Source: Bacillota bacterium (lineage in GTDB: Bacteria; Bacillota; UBA4882; UBA8346). From it: a stretch of DNA of 64,000 bases. Numbering within the stretch: the first letter of the stretch is position 1; the number at the start of each line of letters is the position of its first letter. The stretch is taken from contig JAEZCE010000005.1 of the NCBI GenBank assembly GCA_023429995.1, positions 1-64,000 of the forward strand, written 5' to 3'. Of the stretch, positions 9,155-16,741 are shown piece after piece. The position numbers were made by a program, and so were the translations under genes. Below the pieces are notes generated by a model. That model was not told the DNA's origin. It ran no database searches and was given only the letters and a program-made list of their open reading frames with translations.

Positions 9155-9312
9155 AGTAAAGACTTTTTCAAAGCAAAATTGATTCAACCAAAGGAATTCT
9201 CCGAATTACTGGAAAATGCCATTTGGAAATGTCAAAACCATATGCCCGATAAAACGAGAGGGCAGTTGATACTGACGGAGCGGCTAAGTTTATGTGTGAG
9301 AATGGATCAGGG
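9155..9312 (+). pseudogene. Decayed duplicate of the hsdR 3' end
   Basis: Just after hsdR the sequence again matches hsdR. Bases 9156-9235 correspond to about 8634-8720 (shared runs such as ttctccgaattactggaaaa), and 9245-9305 correspond to about 9025-9085, with about 300 bp deleted between. The fragment has no open frame of its own. It is best read as the scar of a second hsdR, or of a partial tandem duplication. The divergence suggests it is not recent. Confidence 0.8.
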
Positions 9313-9363
9313 ATGTAAAATTTTTATTTCAAAAAAACGAGTTTAATATGAGGGGGAATAGAG

Positions 9364-11334
9364 ATGAGTTGGAGGGAGAATCTTGCAATAAATACACCTG
9401 CATATGATTTCGTTTGTTCTCAGGAACCTGTAATAAGATCTGTCGCCGGGCCGGGGACTGGCAAATCTTTTGCGATAAAGCGCAGAATTGCCAAACTTTT
9501 ATCAGAAGGTGCCGATCCCAAACGTATTCTTGCTGTTACATTTACAAGAACAGCAGCCGCCGATCTAAAAAGAGACATTGAGAGTTTAGATATTGAAGGC
9601 GCTGATAAAGTTGTTGCCAAAACATTGCATAGCTTATGTTTTCAAATTTTAGCTAGGCAAGAGATATTAGAAACCACTGGTCGATACCCTAGAATGATGC
9701 TACAACATGAGATTAAACCGATGATTAGGGACTTAAATAATGAATTATATGGTGATGTACGTAAAAAAGAAACAAGGGTAAAAGCATATGAAGCAGCATG
9801 GGCAAGATTACAGCATGATGAACCCGGATATGCTCAGGAGCGTGTTGACGCGTTGTTTGAAAGAGACCTTATCAATTGGTTGAAATTTCATAAAGCAATG
9901 CTAATAGGAGAAATTATACCTGTTACTTTGAGTTATTTACAGGATAATCCGGGTTGCCGCGAACGTAATATGTTTGATCATATTTTAGTGGATGAATTTC
10001 AAGATTTAAATAAGGCTGAACAAGAATTGATTTACCTTTTAAAAGGTAATGGTTCCATAGTTATAGTTGGTGATGATGATCAATCAATTTATTCATTTAA
10101 ACATGCTCATCCGGAAGGAATTAGAGAAATTCCAAATCTTTTTTCAAGTTGTCAGACTATAACCTTTAATGAATGCCGACGTTGCCCCATTAGTGTAGTT
10201 GAAATGGCCTCTAATTTAATAAGCAACAACACTGATAGAACATTGGGTGACCTTGTACCAAAAGAAGGAAATGAAAATGGGAATGTAAGTATCATTCAAT
10301 GGAACTCGCTTGAAGAAGAAATTACAGGCATTGCTGATATTATCCAATATTATATCGATGAAAGAATTGTTGAACCAAAGGATATATTATTGCTAACTCC
10401 TAGAAGGTATGTTGGTTATAAAATAAGAGATTCATTAAACCAAAGGCAAATTAGCGCCAAATCCTATTTTAGAGAAGAGGCATTGGATAGCGATAAAACA
10501 AGAAGAGCATTTTCATTATTGAATCTGGCGGCTATATCTACAGATGAAGTTGCATTAAGATATCTCTTGGGTGTAGGTGGAAGCGATTTTCGATGTAATG
10601 CTTATAATAAATTATTGGCAAAAGCTCATGAACTTGGATGTTCAATTATAGATTTATTAAATCGAATTGTTGGTGGTTCAGAACATCTTTCGGGCGTTAG
10701 TACCTTGGTTCAGAAGTATAATAAAATTAAACAGGAAATATCTGAAATTAAACATATATCTACTTCCGCTCCAGATAATTTAATTAATTTTCTAGCACCG
10801 GGAAATGATGCTGATTTTAAAGAATTTCGGGATATTTTATTTTCGGCAGTCGAAACCGCTAATGACAGAATGAGTGAGAATGAAGAGCAAAGCTGGTTAA
10901 AAAAGGTTTATGATGAGACATTTAATAAAATTTCTTTTCCTGATGCTCCTAGTGAAGTAAATCATCTGCGAATCATGAGTCTACATGCCTCAAAGGGGTT
11001 AAGTGCGAAATTTGTAATTGTTACAGAATGCGTTGAAGAATTAATTCCGAAAATTGACAGAGATTTGTCTGAAGCCGAAGCCAATATAGCCGTGGAAGAG
11101 CAAAGAAGATTATTTTATGTGGCTATAACACGTTGCAAATGTGAACTTGGTTTTCCGGGATATTTAATCATGAGTTCATGCACAACTATGTCTGGGTGTG
11201 AAGCCTTAAAGATGAATATTCCAGCCAAACCAACCCAAGTGAGACAGTTAAGAGCTTCTCGTTTTCTCCATGATTTAGGTCCTAGACGACCGAGACCCGA
11301 GTTAGGATTAAGCTATTTAAGCAATTTAAGATAA
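9364..11334 (+). CDS. UvrD/Rep-family superfamily 1 DNA helicase
   Basis: The 656-residue product is an ATP-dependent SF1A helicase. Visible motifs are Walker A AGPGTGKS (about 29-36), motif Ia VTFTRTAAADLKRD, motif II LVDEFQDLN (about 209-217), motif III GDDDQSIYSFKHA, motif IV-like NECRRCP, and motifs V/VI MSLHASKGLSAKFV and EEQRRLFYVAITRCK. It is shorter than UvrD/PcrA (about 720-740), and the C-terminal tail is degenerate, without a Tudor-like end. ATG 9364 has GAGGGGGAA upstream. It sits between hsdR debris and two UDG-like-fold genes, so a role in phage defence or repair on the island is likely. No OLD-type GajA partner lies next to it, so I do not call it Gabija. Confidence 0.93.
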   Translation: MSWRENLAINTPAYDFVCSQEPVIRSVAGPGTGKSFAIKRRIAKLLSEGADPKRILAVTFTRTAAADLKRDIESLDIEGADKVVAKTLHSLCFQILARQEILETTGRYPRMMLQHEIKPMIRDLNNELYGDVRKKETRVKAYEAAWARLQHDEPGYAQERVDALFERDLINWLKFHKAMLIGEIIPVTLSYLQDNPGCRERNMFDHILVDEFQDLNKAEQELIYLLKGNGSIVIVGDDDQSIYSFKHAHPEGIREIPNLFSSCQTITFNECRRCPISVVEMASNLISNNTDRTLGDLVPKEGNENGNVSIIQWNSLEEEITGIADIIQYYIDERIVEPKDILLLTPRRYVGYKIRDSLNQRQISAKSYFREEALDSDKTRRAFSLLNLAAISTDEVALRYLLGVGGSDFRCNAYNKLLAKAHELGCSIIDLLNRIVGGSEHLSGVSTLVQKYNKIKQEISEIKHISTSAPDNLINFLAPGNDADFKEFRDILFSAVETANDRMSENEEQSWLKKVYDETFNKISFPDAPSEVNHLRIMSLHASKGLSAKFVIVTECVEELIPKIDRDLSEAEANIAVEEQRRLFYVAITRCKCELGFPGYLIMSSCTTMSGCEALKMNIPAKPTQVRQLRASRFLHDLGPRRPRPELGLSYLSNLR

Positions 11335-11374
11335 TATAACTTTAAAGTTAAGATTGCAAAAAAGGAAATATTAA

Positions 11375-12067
11375 ATGATGAGTAACTTTATCAGTGGCGA
11401 TCAGCTTAAAAAGAAATATGTGGTTTATGGCAGCTTTTATAATCTAAAGATTTCTTCTAATGAGATTTTACCTTGTCGGAACCGTTTGGAAATCATGGAG
11501 CGTTCCCAGGTGAATAATTTGGATTTGCCGGATGCATTATTTATCATGATGAATCCGGGAAGTTCGGCTCCGTTGGATTCCGAAGTTGAGTTGCCGGTGT
11601 ATCATGTCGAGGATATAAAAGTGTCTGGCGAAGTTAAAGTTAAATGGGTTTTGGCAAAGCCGGATATTACTCAGTATCAAGTGATGCGGGTTATGGATGC
11701 CAAAGGATGGCGGTATGTCAGAGTTATCAATCTTTCCGACATCCGGGAACCAAAGAGCAAAGTTTTCAGGGAGGATTTAGTTAAGCTAAAGGCCATAGAA
11801 CCATTGAGTTTGCATAGTATTTTTTCTTCCTGTCGATCAGTTGAACTTAAAAAGGCTTTGAAGTTGAAATCTTTAGCCCCGATTGTTGCGGCATGGGGAA
11901 CAGATAATTTTTTGATTGAACCGGCGAAGATGTGTTGTGACAACCCCGATGTGCATAATGTCAAAGGAATTAAGAGCGATAAAAGTAGGTATTTATATTC
12001 ACACGCTAGTCCGCCTTTTCAGGAATATAAGGAGCGCTGGTTGGACGGCATAGTAAAGATTGTATGA
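11375..12067 (+). CDS. DUF1643-like protein
   Basis: The 230-residue product shows the DUF1643 pattern: a hydrophobic strand ending in IMMNPGSSAP, the middle segment GWRYVRVINLSDIREPKS, and a later strand APIVAAWGTDN followed by a C-terminal SHASPPFQEYKERWL. Members of this family are often found in plasmids, phages and defence islands; the biochemical role is not established. AAGGAAAT lies about 8 bases before ATG 11375, and another ATG follows directly. It is 40 bp downstream of the helicase and 35 bp upstream of the broken UDG-like gene, so the three may form one transcript. The NPG strand resembles that of the next gene, hinting at a common fold. Confidence 0.7.
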   Translation: MMSNFISGDQLKKKYVVYGSFYNLKISSNEILPCRNRLEIMERSQVNNLDLPDALFIMMNPGSSAPLDSEVELPVYHVEDIKVSGEVKVKWVLAKPDITQYQVMRVMDAKGWRYVRVINLSDIREPKSKVFREDLVKLKAIEPLSLHSIFSSCRSVELKKALKLKSLAPIVAAWGTDNFLIEPAKMCCDNPDVHNVKGIKSDKSRYLYSHASPPFQEYKERWLDGIVKIV

Positions 12068-12102
12068 ATGTCAAAAGAAGGTAACCTTTGAGGTATTAAA
12101 TA

Positions 12103-12768
12103 ATGATAGATTATACTGCCATTCAGAATGCGATTAATATAATCGGCGATAGATTGGTAAATTGCAATCATATTTGTCAAGGAGTTATTCATGATTGCCA
12201 TAAGGGTATTTTGCCACGTTTCCTAATATGGGAAGAAAGAAATGAAGATGAATCCGGATGTGCGGTAATAGGACTTAATCCCGGCACAGCAAGCCAAGAG
12301 GAAATGGAATTATATCGACTAACTCCTACTTACGATCAAGTTGTTAGGTTTTGGAAGAATGAATCGCCTAGAATTCAATACTATAAATTACTTCATAACT
12401 TTTTAAATCAGTTTGGGATAGCAGGTTCAATCTAATGGAGTGAGTTTATAAAATGCCAAAACGGAATAAATCAAGTTCCGCCATTTCAAACCTTTCGTAC
12501 ATGTACAAACTGTTATTTGAATCATGAATTAAAAAATATTCCCGAAGAATGGCCTATATTTGCTATTGGTGGAGAAGCATATAAAGCATTAGCTTATATG
12601 TATCCGGAGCGAATTGTAATTGGGATTTTGCGTCCCACTGGTTCGCATGGACATTTTCGTAAATTATTTAATGATAACGATGAATTATTGGCTCAATATA
12701 AAATACCTATAAAGACACTTCGGGACGGAACTAATGGACAAGCAATTTGGCTAAGTAATTTAAAATAA
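12103..12768 (+). pseudogene. Uracil-DNA-glycosylase-superfamily gene interrupted by one in-frame stop
   Basis: Two parts in the same frame (12103-12435 and 12436-12768) form one 221-codon protein broken only by TAA at 12433-12435. The first half has the UDG-like motif VIGLNPGTAS. The second begins WSEFIKCQNG directly after the stop, continues through TCTNCYLNHEL to a strand IFAIGGEAYKAL, and carries RPTGSHGHFRKLF, matching the HPTGS-type motif of the superfamily. Cysteines before and after (CNHIC, KC, TCTNC) could bind an Fe-S cluster, as in family 4/5 enzymes. It is probably a recent nonsense mutation; readthrough or sequencing error remain possible. It follows the DUF1643-like gene by 35 bp. 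Confidence 0.75.
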
Positions 12769-12838
12769 ACCTTTCCGCGGAATCTGGTATAAATGATTTT
12801 AATATTTAACTTAAAAGCCATTCTACTAAAATAACATC

Positions 12839-13054
12839 TTACTTTTTATCTGTTCGCCCCAAAAGGTAATCTGTAGTCGTATTAAATAGATCTGCAATTT
12901 TAATTAATGTTTCATATTCCGGCTTTCGAGCATTTTTTTCATATTTATTAATAGTAGATCTAACGGTCTTTAATTTATCTGCCAAAGCTTCTTGAGTCAA
13001 ATTATGTTCTTGCCGCAATTGTTTTAGTCTCTCACCAAAAGGAATCTCTCTCAA
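12839..13054 (-). CDS. XRE-family helix-turn-helix regulator
   Basis: This is a 71-residue single-domain Cro/CI-type DNA-binding protein. The helix-turn-helix is LTQEALADKLKTVRSTINKYE, followed by the usual ARKPEYETLIKIADLFNTTTDYLLG. The start is TTG 13054 with GGAGGG upstream. It is transcribed divergently from the RadC-like gene, and the region between holds a promoter buried in a perfect 19-bp inverted repeat. The likely role is repressor of that promoter, perhaps also of itself. Such stand-alone XRE proteins are common controllers of restriction-modification and mobile loci. Confidence 0.92.
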   Translation of the reverse strand: MREIPFGERLKQLRQEHNLTQEALADKLKTVRSTINKYEKNARKPEYETLIKIADLFNTTTDYLLGRTDKK

Positions 13055-13120
13055 TAATATCCCTCCAAATTTAATGATAACATGTAATTTTAAATGTTCA
13101 TAGGAAATGATTACAGATTA

Positions 13121-13170
13121 TGTTGACATCTCGTCTACAAAGGAATATAATTGTAGACGAGATGTCAACA
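13121..13170 (+). promoter_or_regulatory. Promoter inside a perfect 19-bp inverted repeat (XRE/radC-like divergent region)
   Basis: The arms TGTTGACATCTCGTCTACA (13121-13139) and its exact reverse complement (13152-13170) enclose a 12-base spacer. A perfect promoter lies within: TTGACA 13123-13128, a 17-base spacer and TATAAT 13146-13151. A dimer or tetramer bound to the arms would cover the -35 and start region. The adjacent divergent XRE gene is the obvious candidate repressor. In the transcript, most of the right arm would fall at the 5' end and could also fold only with an upstream start. Confidence 0.85.
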
Positions 13171-13195
13171 AAAATTCAAAAAGGGATGTTTATCA

Positions 13196-13552
13196 ATGCC
13201 TATAACTTCTATAAACATCTACACCCTGAAACAAATCCGCACCCGCAGCCACCGTTACGACCTCGAAGACTACCAAATCACCAGCCCTTTGATCTGCTAT
13301 AAAGTCCTCCAATATCTCCTCGATCTCAAATCCGAACCGGTAGAAAAATTCGGCATCATCTCACTGAACACCCGAAACAAAATCATCGGCCTTCATATAA
13401 TCGGGATCGGCTCCCCCGAACCCAGCCAGGACGATATTTTTCTTACCCGTAAACTCCGGGACGCCGGGAAAATCATGGGTATCGAACTGTTGGATCAAGT
13501 GATAACGGGAGAGAAGAATTATTGCAGTTTAAAGGAAAAAGGGCTGATATAA
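13196..13552 (+). CDS. RadC-like protein lacking the JAMM metal-binding segment
   Basis: The 118-residue product resembles RadC (MPN/JAB family). It has the N-terminal strand SLNTRNKIIGLHIIGIGS and the typical C-terminus DDIFLTRKLRDAGKIMGIEL followed by LDQVITGEKNYCSLKEKGLI. Between GIGS and PEPSQDD, roughly 33 family residues are missing, including the conserved REvF helix and the HNHPSGD motif that binds zinc. The frame stays open, so this is an in-frame deletion and the protein is probably catalytically dead. Accessory RadC proteins are frequent next to restriction and mobile loci, with unclear function. AAAGGG precedes ATG 13196, and expression comes from the operator-embedded promoter at 13121. 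Confidence 0.85.
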   Translation: MPITSINIYTLKQIRTRSHRYDLEDYQITSPLICYKVLQYLLDLKSEPVEKFGIISLNTRNKIIGLHIIGIGSPEPSQDDIFLTRKLRDAGKIMGIELLDQVITGEKNYCSLKEKGLI

Positions 13553-13718
13553 AGGGAAAAGGGAGAAGAGAAAAAAGTGTTTGCGGGCTTGTTTGTTTTA
13601 GACGAGAATAACAATCTGAAAAAATTCAAGGCAATGACTTAAAGAATCCACATTCAAAAGTTTTTCCGTCTTCAAGGAGGAAGACGGGCACCACTTATTT
13701 TCTCGGATGAAAATTAGT

Positions 13719-13930
13719 GGTTGCCATCGGAAGACTTATATAATTGCCAGTCGAAAGGCCATGGAAGGCGAAGACCAACTAGAAACCGGGATGAATAAAG
13801 GGAGGTTCGGAAGCCGTAGGTTCCGAGCGGCGGATTCAAAAGGTGCGCCGCCCGCACCTTTTGTCCTGGAGGGGTCGCGTGCCCTGCACGCGTTGGGGGA
13901 GGCAGGAACAGTCTCCCATCGGCCCTATAT
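13719..13930 (+). repeat. Structured dispersed repeat, right copy
   Basis: This is the plus-strand copy of the element whose inverted partner is at 1021-1193. It includes ATATAATTGCCAGTCGAAAG, CCGGGATGAATAAAGGGAGG and a CCGTAGGTTCC block. Hairpins are kept with changed bases: AAAAGGTGC with GCACCTTTT where the left copy has CAAAGGGTGT with ACACCCTTTG, and CGCGTGC-CCT-GCACGCG where the left copy has GCGAAC-TT-GTTCGC. An open frame over it is incidental. Confidence 0.75.
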
Positions 13931-13981
13931 ATTCTTTTTTTAGGAGCATTTTACCCATATGGCTTATTTTATATAATGTGA

Positions 13982-14146
13982 AATTTTAAGATTGATGGAG
14001 ATTTCGAAAGAAAATTAAAGATTAATGAGGGAGGTATTTATCTCACGCTCACCGACAAAGACCCCGGCATCCAAAAACTCATTCCCGCCATTTTTAAATC
14101 GAAAGTATCTACCGACATTGATTTTAAAATCTGTATAATCCGTTAA
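13982..14146 (+). pseudogene. Possible protein remnant without a start
   Basis: After TGA (13979-13981), 54 sense codons follow before TAA 14144-14146. They end in GIYLTLTDKDPGIQKLIPAI and KSKVSTDIDFKICII. The composition looks protein-like, but no ATG, GTG or TTG with a ribosome site starts it, and I do not recognise a family. It may be the end of a decayed gene at the right border of the island. The alternative is non-coding sequence that happens to be open. Confidence 0.3.
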
Positions 14147-14182
14147 ATCCTGGTTCAGATAATGTTTCAGGCAATAACAAAA

Positions 14183-14232
14183 AGCCCCCGAAATAGACCC
14201 GAATTCCTGAAGCCGGGAAAGGGTAGGGGGCT
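14183..14232 (+). promoter_or_regulatory. Leader stem-loop before the DUF6809 gene
   Basis: Arms AGCCCCC (14183-14189) and GGGGGCT (14226-14232) pair across a loop that itself holds CCCG and CGGG. The structure ends immediately before the AAGAAGG ribosome site of the gene at 14251, so it could influence its translation. There is no T tract to make it a terminator. Confidence 0.35.
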
Positions 14233-14250
14233 AGAAAGAAGGCATGTCCC

Positions 14251-14532
14251 ATGAAATCGATTCTGGAAGAATTATTTTACGGCCATATCTTCCCCTTCGA
14301 ACGGATCGTTCCCCAAGATCCCGAGTATCGTCCCTTAAACCGAAAAAAATCCGATATCAAGCAAACGTTGCAAAAGAGGCTCCCGGCGGAAGATTACAAG
14401 GCGCTGGAAGGGCTTTTGGATTTGGATTGCGACTCAGGCGTGATGGAAGCTTACGCTTCTTTTGCATATGGTTTTAAGCTCGGCGCGCTGGTCATGCTGG
14501 AGGTGCTCGGCAATAACGGAGATCTCAAGTAA
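14251..14532 (+). CDS. DUF6809 family small protein
   Basis: The 93-residue product has the family pattern: N-terminal MKSILEELFYGHIFPFERI and PEYRPLNRKK, then a helical middle, and the C-terminal ASFAYGFKLGALVMLEVL. This family is widespread in Bacillota, often in phages and mobile regions, with no known function. ATG 14251 is preceded by AGAAGG at a normal distance. An ATG at 14244 opens a different frame and is ignored. There are no membrane or metal motifs. It stands alone between the structured repeat and the peptide transporter operon. Confidence 0.75.
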   Translation: MKSILEELFYGHIFPFERIVPQDPEYRPLNRKKSDIKQTLQKRLPAEDYKALEGLLDLDCDSGVMEAYASFAYGFKLGALVMLEVLGNNGDLK

Positions 14533-14637
14533 GGCCCCCATCTCTAAGGCTTACTCAAAAAAACCGCCCTTCCCCCGCTACCGTATGCCGGAGCATGGGA
14601 AGGAGCAGGACAAGGTAAAAAATAGGCCAACACGAAT

Positions 14638-14697
14638 CCCTCGCCCGTGAAACGGGAGAGGGCTACTTCTCTGAATGGACAGAGGGGTGAGGGCATA
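14638..14697 (+). repeat. Palindromic GC-rich intergenic element
   Basis: Arms CCCTCGCCCGT (14638-14648) and ACGGGAGAGGG (14652-14662) form a near-perfect hairpin, followed at 14683-14694 by GAGGGGTGAGGG. This pattern of CCCTC..GAGGG..GTGAGGG resembles REP-like dispersed palindromes seen in many bacterial genomes. The rest of 14533-14760 holds no gene that I can support. Confidence 0.55.
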
Positions 14698-14766
14698 GAC
14701 CGTCGAAACGCCCAAAGTTTACAAAGGAAAGTAAAAATATGGAATCCGGCTTTGGCATGTTCCCGC

Positions 14767-14809
14767 TTGTTAACTGGGAACCGTTATGCTATAATATACC
14801 AAATTGGTA
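14767..14809 (+). promoter_or_regulatory. Candidate promoter with a 13-bp palindrome at the start point
   Basis: TTGTTA (14767-14772), a 17-base spacer and TATAAT (14790-14795) make a good sigma-A promoter. TACCAAATTGGTA at 14797-14809 is a perfect odd palindrome just where transcription would begin, a typical repressor site. The transcript would run about 190 nt to the terminator at 14956-14990. The only short frame of note in it starts near 14864 (MNSAWINLTETGEESDINLN, 22 codons) and has no clear ribosome site. Confidence 0.5.
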
Positions 14810-14955
14810 GTATCCTTGGGAAACGGGGAACTACACAATTCCAAAAATCCTATTTATTTTTTAATGAATTCCGCTTGGATCAATTTGACTGAGACGGGAG
14901 AAGAATCGGATATCAATCTTAACTGGGTTTGATAGTACCCTTATCGATTCGTGTC

Positions 14956-14990
14956 GCCTTCCTGTCCTGCAGGAAGGCTTTTGTTTTTAT
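14956..14990 (+). terminator. Intrinsic terminator
   Basis: GCCTTCCTG (14956-14964), a 5-base loop and CAGGAAGGC (14970-14978) are followed by TTTTGTTTTT. It ends the candidate short transcript that starts near 14802, and separates the island border from the peptide transporter operon. Confidence 0.85.
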
Positions 14991-15176
14991 TTGGGAAATT
15001 TAGACCACCGGCTAAAAACCGCAGTTGAGACAAACGCATCTTTCTTCTCTTCATGAAAGAGGGTGTGACATTGGCAAATAAAATAACCGATAGGGACACA
15101 TAAAAAGGTACTCTAGAATTTACATTAGACCTATCCATTGCTTTTGGTTTGGGATTATTAAAATGATGAGGAGTGA

Positions 15177-16715
15177 ATGTTTATGGCTCAAAAACATTAC
15201 CGGTTGACGGTTTGGGCAATATTAGCAGTCGCAGGGATAATGGCAATTTTTTTTAACTCAGGATTGGCCGCCGGGGCCAAATCTCCGGGCATCAGGGAAG
15301 GCGGTTCCATCGTAGTGTCCATCACCGCCGAACCCGATTTTTTCGACCCTTATTTGGCAACCGCCGCAGCTACCCGGGAGATCCTTTTCAATATCTTTGA
15401 AGGGCTGGTGAAACCGGATGAGAAGGGAAACCTTATTCCGGCGCTGGCCGTCAGTTATCAGATTTCCAAGGATGCTTTACAATACACCTTTCAATTAAGG
15501 CCGGGGGTTAAGTTTCATAACGGGAAGGGGGTAACGGCCGAAGATGTCAAATACTCCCTGGAAAAAGCCGCCGGAAAAGATACCGGGAAGCCTTATCAAC
15601 CCGCCCTTTCCAATATTAAGTCCGTCACGGTGAAGAACCCGGCAACGGTTGCAATCACCCTGAACAAACCCGACAGTGATTTGTTGCCTTCCTTTACGGT
15701 GGCGATTATTCCCCAAGGTTACCAAGACCAGAATAAAAAACCTGTTGGCACCGGCCCCTTTAAGTTTGTGGAGTATATGCCCCAGCAGCAAGTGATCTTG
15801 GCCAAAAACAGCGAATACTGGCAAAAAGGACTGCCGCATTTGGATAAAGTCCTCTTTAAGCTGGCCGCCAACGAAGATGCCGCTTTTTTGCAGTTAAAAG
15901 CCGGGACCATTGATTTGGAACCTTACATACCCGTTGATAAAGTCGAACAACTCACCGGGAGTTATAACGTACTGAAGGGTAACTACAATTTAGTGCAGTT
16001 GCTGGCCTTAAATAATGCCAGAAAGCCGTACAATGATGTCCGGGTGCGTAAGGCGTTAAGTTATGCCGTTGACACCCAAAAGATTATCGATGCGGTCACT
16101 TATGGCCAGGGGACCCGGTTGGGTTCGGCCGTATTTCCCGGATTTAAAAAGTATTATCAACCCGGTCTGGAAAACACCTATAAAACCGACATTAAGAAGG
16201 CCAAGGAATTGTTAAGCCAGGCGGGACTGGCCGCCGGATTTGAAACCACGATTACGGTTCCGGCCAATTATAAGACCCATGTCGATACGGCTCAGGTTAT
16301 CGTGGAGCAGTTAAAGAAAATTAACGTCAGAGCCACCATTAAACAGGTAGAATGGGGGGTGTGGCTCGAGCAGGTTTATAAAAACCGCCAATTTGACTCC
16401 ACCGTGATTGCCTTGGATGCCGCCATTTTGTCGCCCCAAAGTTTGCTGGGAAGGTATCGGTCCAAGGAGGCCACCAATTTCATTAATTACAACAATCCCA
16501 CATATGACCGGATTATGGCCAAAGCGGTGAATACCACCGATGAATCCCTGAAGATAAAGTACTATAAAGAGTTGCAAAGGATTTTGACCCAGGACGCGGC
16601 GTCCGTATTTATCCAGGATCCGTCGAAAAATGTATTGCTGAAAAAGAACCTCGCCGGTTATAAGTCCTATCCCCTTTATGTACTGGATCTGGCGTCGATT
16701 TATTATATCCGATAA
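15177..16715 (+). CDS. Peptide/nickel-type ABC transporter substrate-binding protein
   Basis: This is an extracytoplasmic solute-binding protein of the SBP_bac_5 family (DppA/OppA/NikA group), which captures peptides or similar ligands for the permease encoded downstream. The 512-residue product starts with a hydrophobic signal segment ending near SGLAAGAKS and has no lipobox cysteine. Family marks follow: ITAEPDFFDPYLATA, the signature region YTFQLRPGVKFHNGKGVTAE, and DVRVRKALSYAVDTQKII. GAGGAG lies just before ATG 15177; ATG 15183 is a second option. It is the first gene of a five-gene transporter operon, separated by 26 bp from the first permease. The ligand cannot be told from sequence. 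Confidence 0.92.
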   Translation: MFMAQKHYRLTVWAILAVAGIMAIFFNSGLAAGAKSPGIREGGSIVVSITAEPDFFDPYLATAAATREILFNIFEGLVKPDEKGNLIPALAVSYQISKDALQYTFQLRPGVKFHNGKGVTAEDVKYSLEKAAGKDTGKPYQPALSNIKSVTVKNPATVAITLNKPDSDLLPSFTVAIIPQGYQDQNKKPVGTGPFKFVEYMPQQQVILAKNSEYWQKGLPHLDKVLFKLAANEDAAFLQLKAGTIDLEPYIPVDKVEQLTGSYNVLKGNYNLVQLLALNNARKPYNDVRVRKALSYAVDTQKIIDAVTYGQGTRLGSAVFPGFKKYYQPGLENTYKTDIKKAKELLSQAGLAAGFETTITVPANYKTHVDTAQVIVEQLKKINVRATIKQVEWGVWLEQVYKNRQFDSTVIALDAAILSPQSLLGRYRSKEATNFINYNNPTYDRIMAKAVNTTDESLKIKYYKELQRILTQDAASVFIQDPSKNVLLKKNLAGYKSYPLYVLDLASIYYIR

Positions 16716-16741
16716 GTGTCGAACGGCTGAAGGTGAATGGG

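Noticed and set aside
9364..11334. Gabija-type system (helicase plus OLD nuclease)
   Set aside because: The helicase has no OLD-type neighbour. The OLD-like ATPase is 50 kb away with other partners.
13667..13688. Terminator-like stem CCGTCTTC/GAAGACGG
   Set aside because: The T run lies before the stem on the plus strand, and no T run follows on either strand in the correct order.
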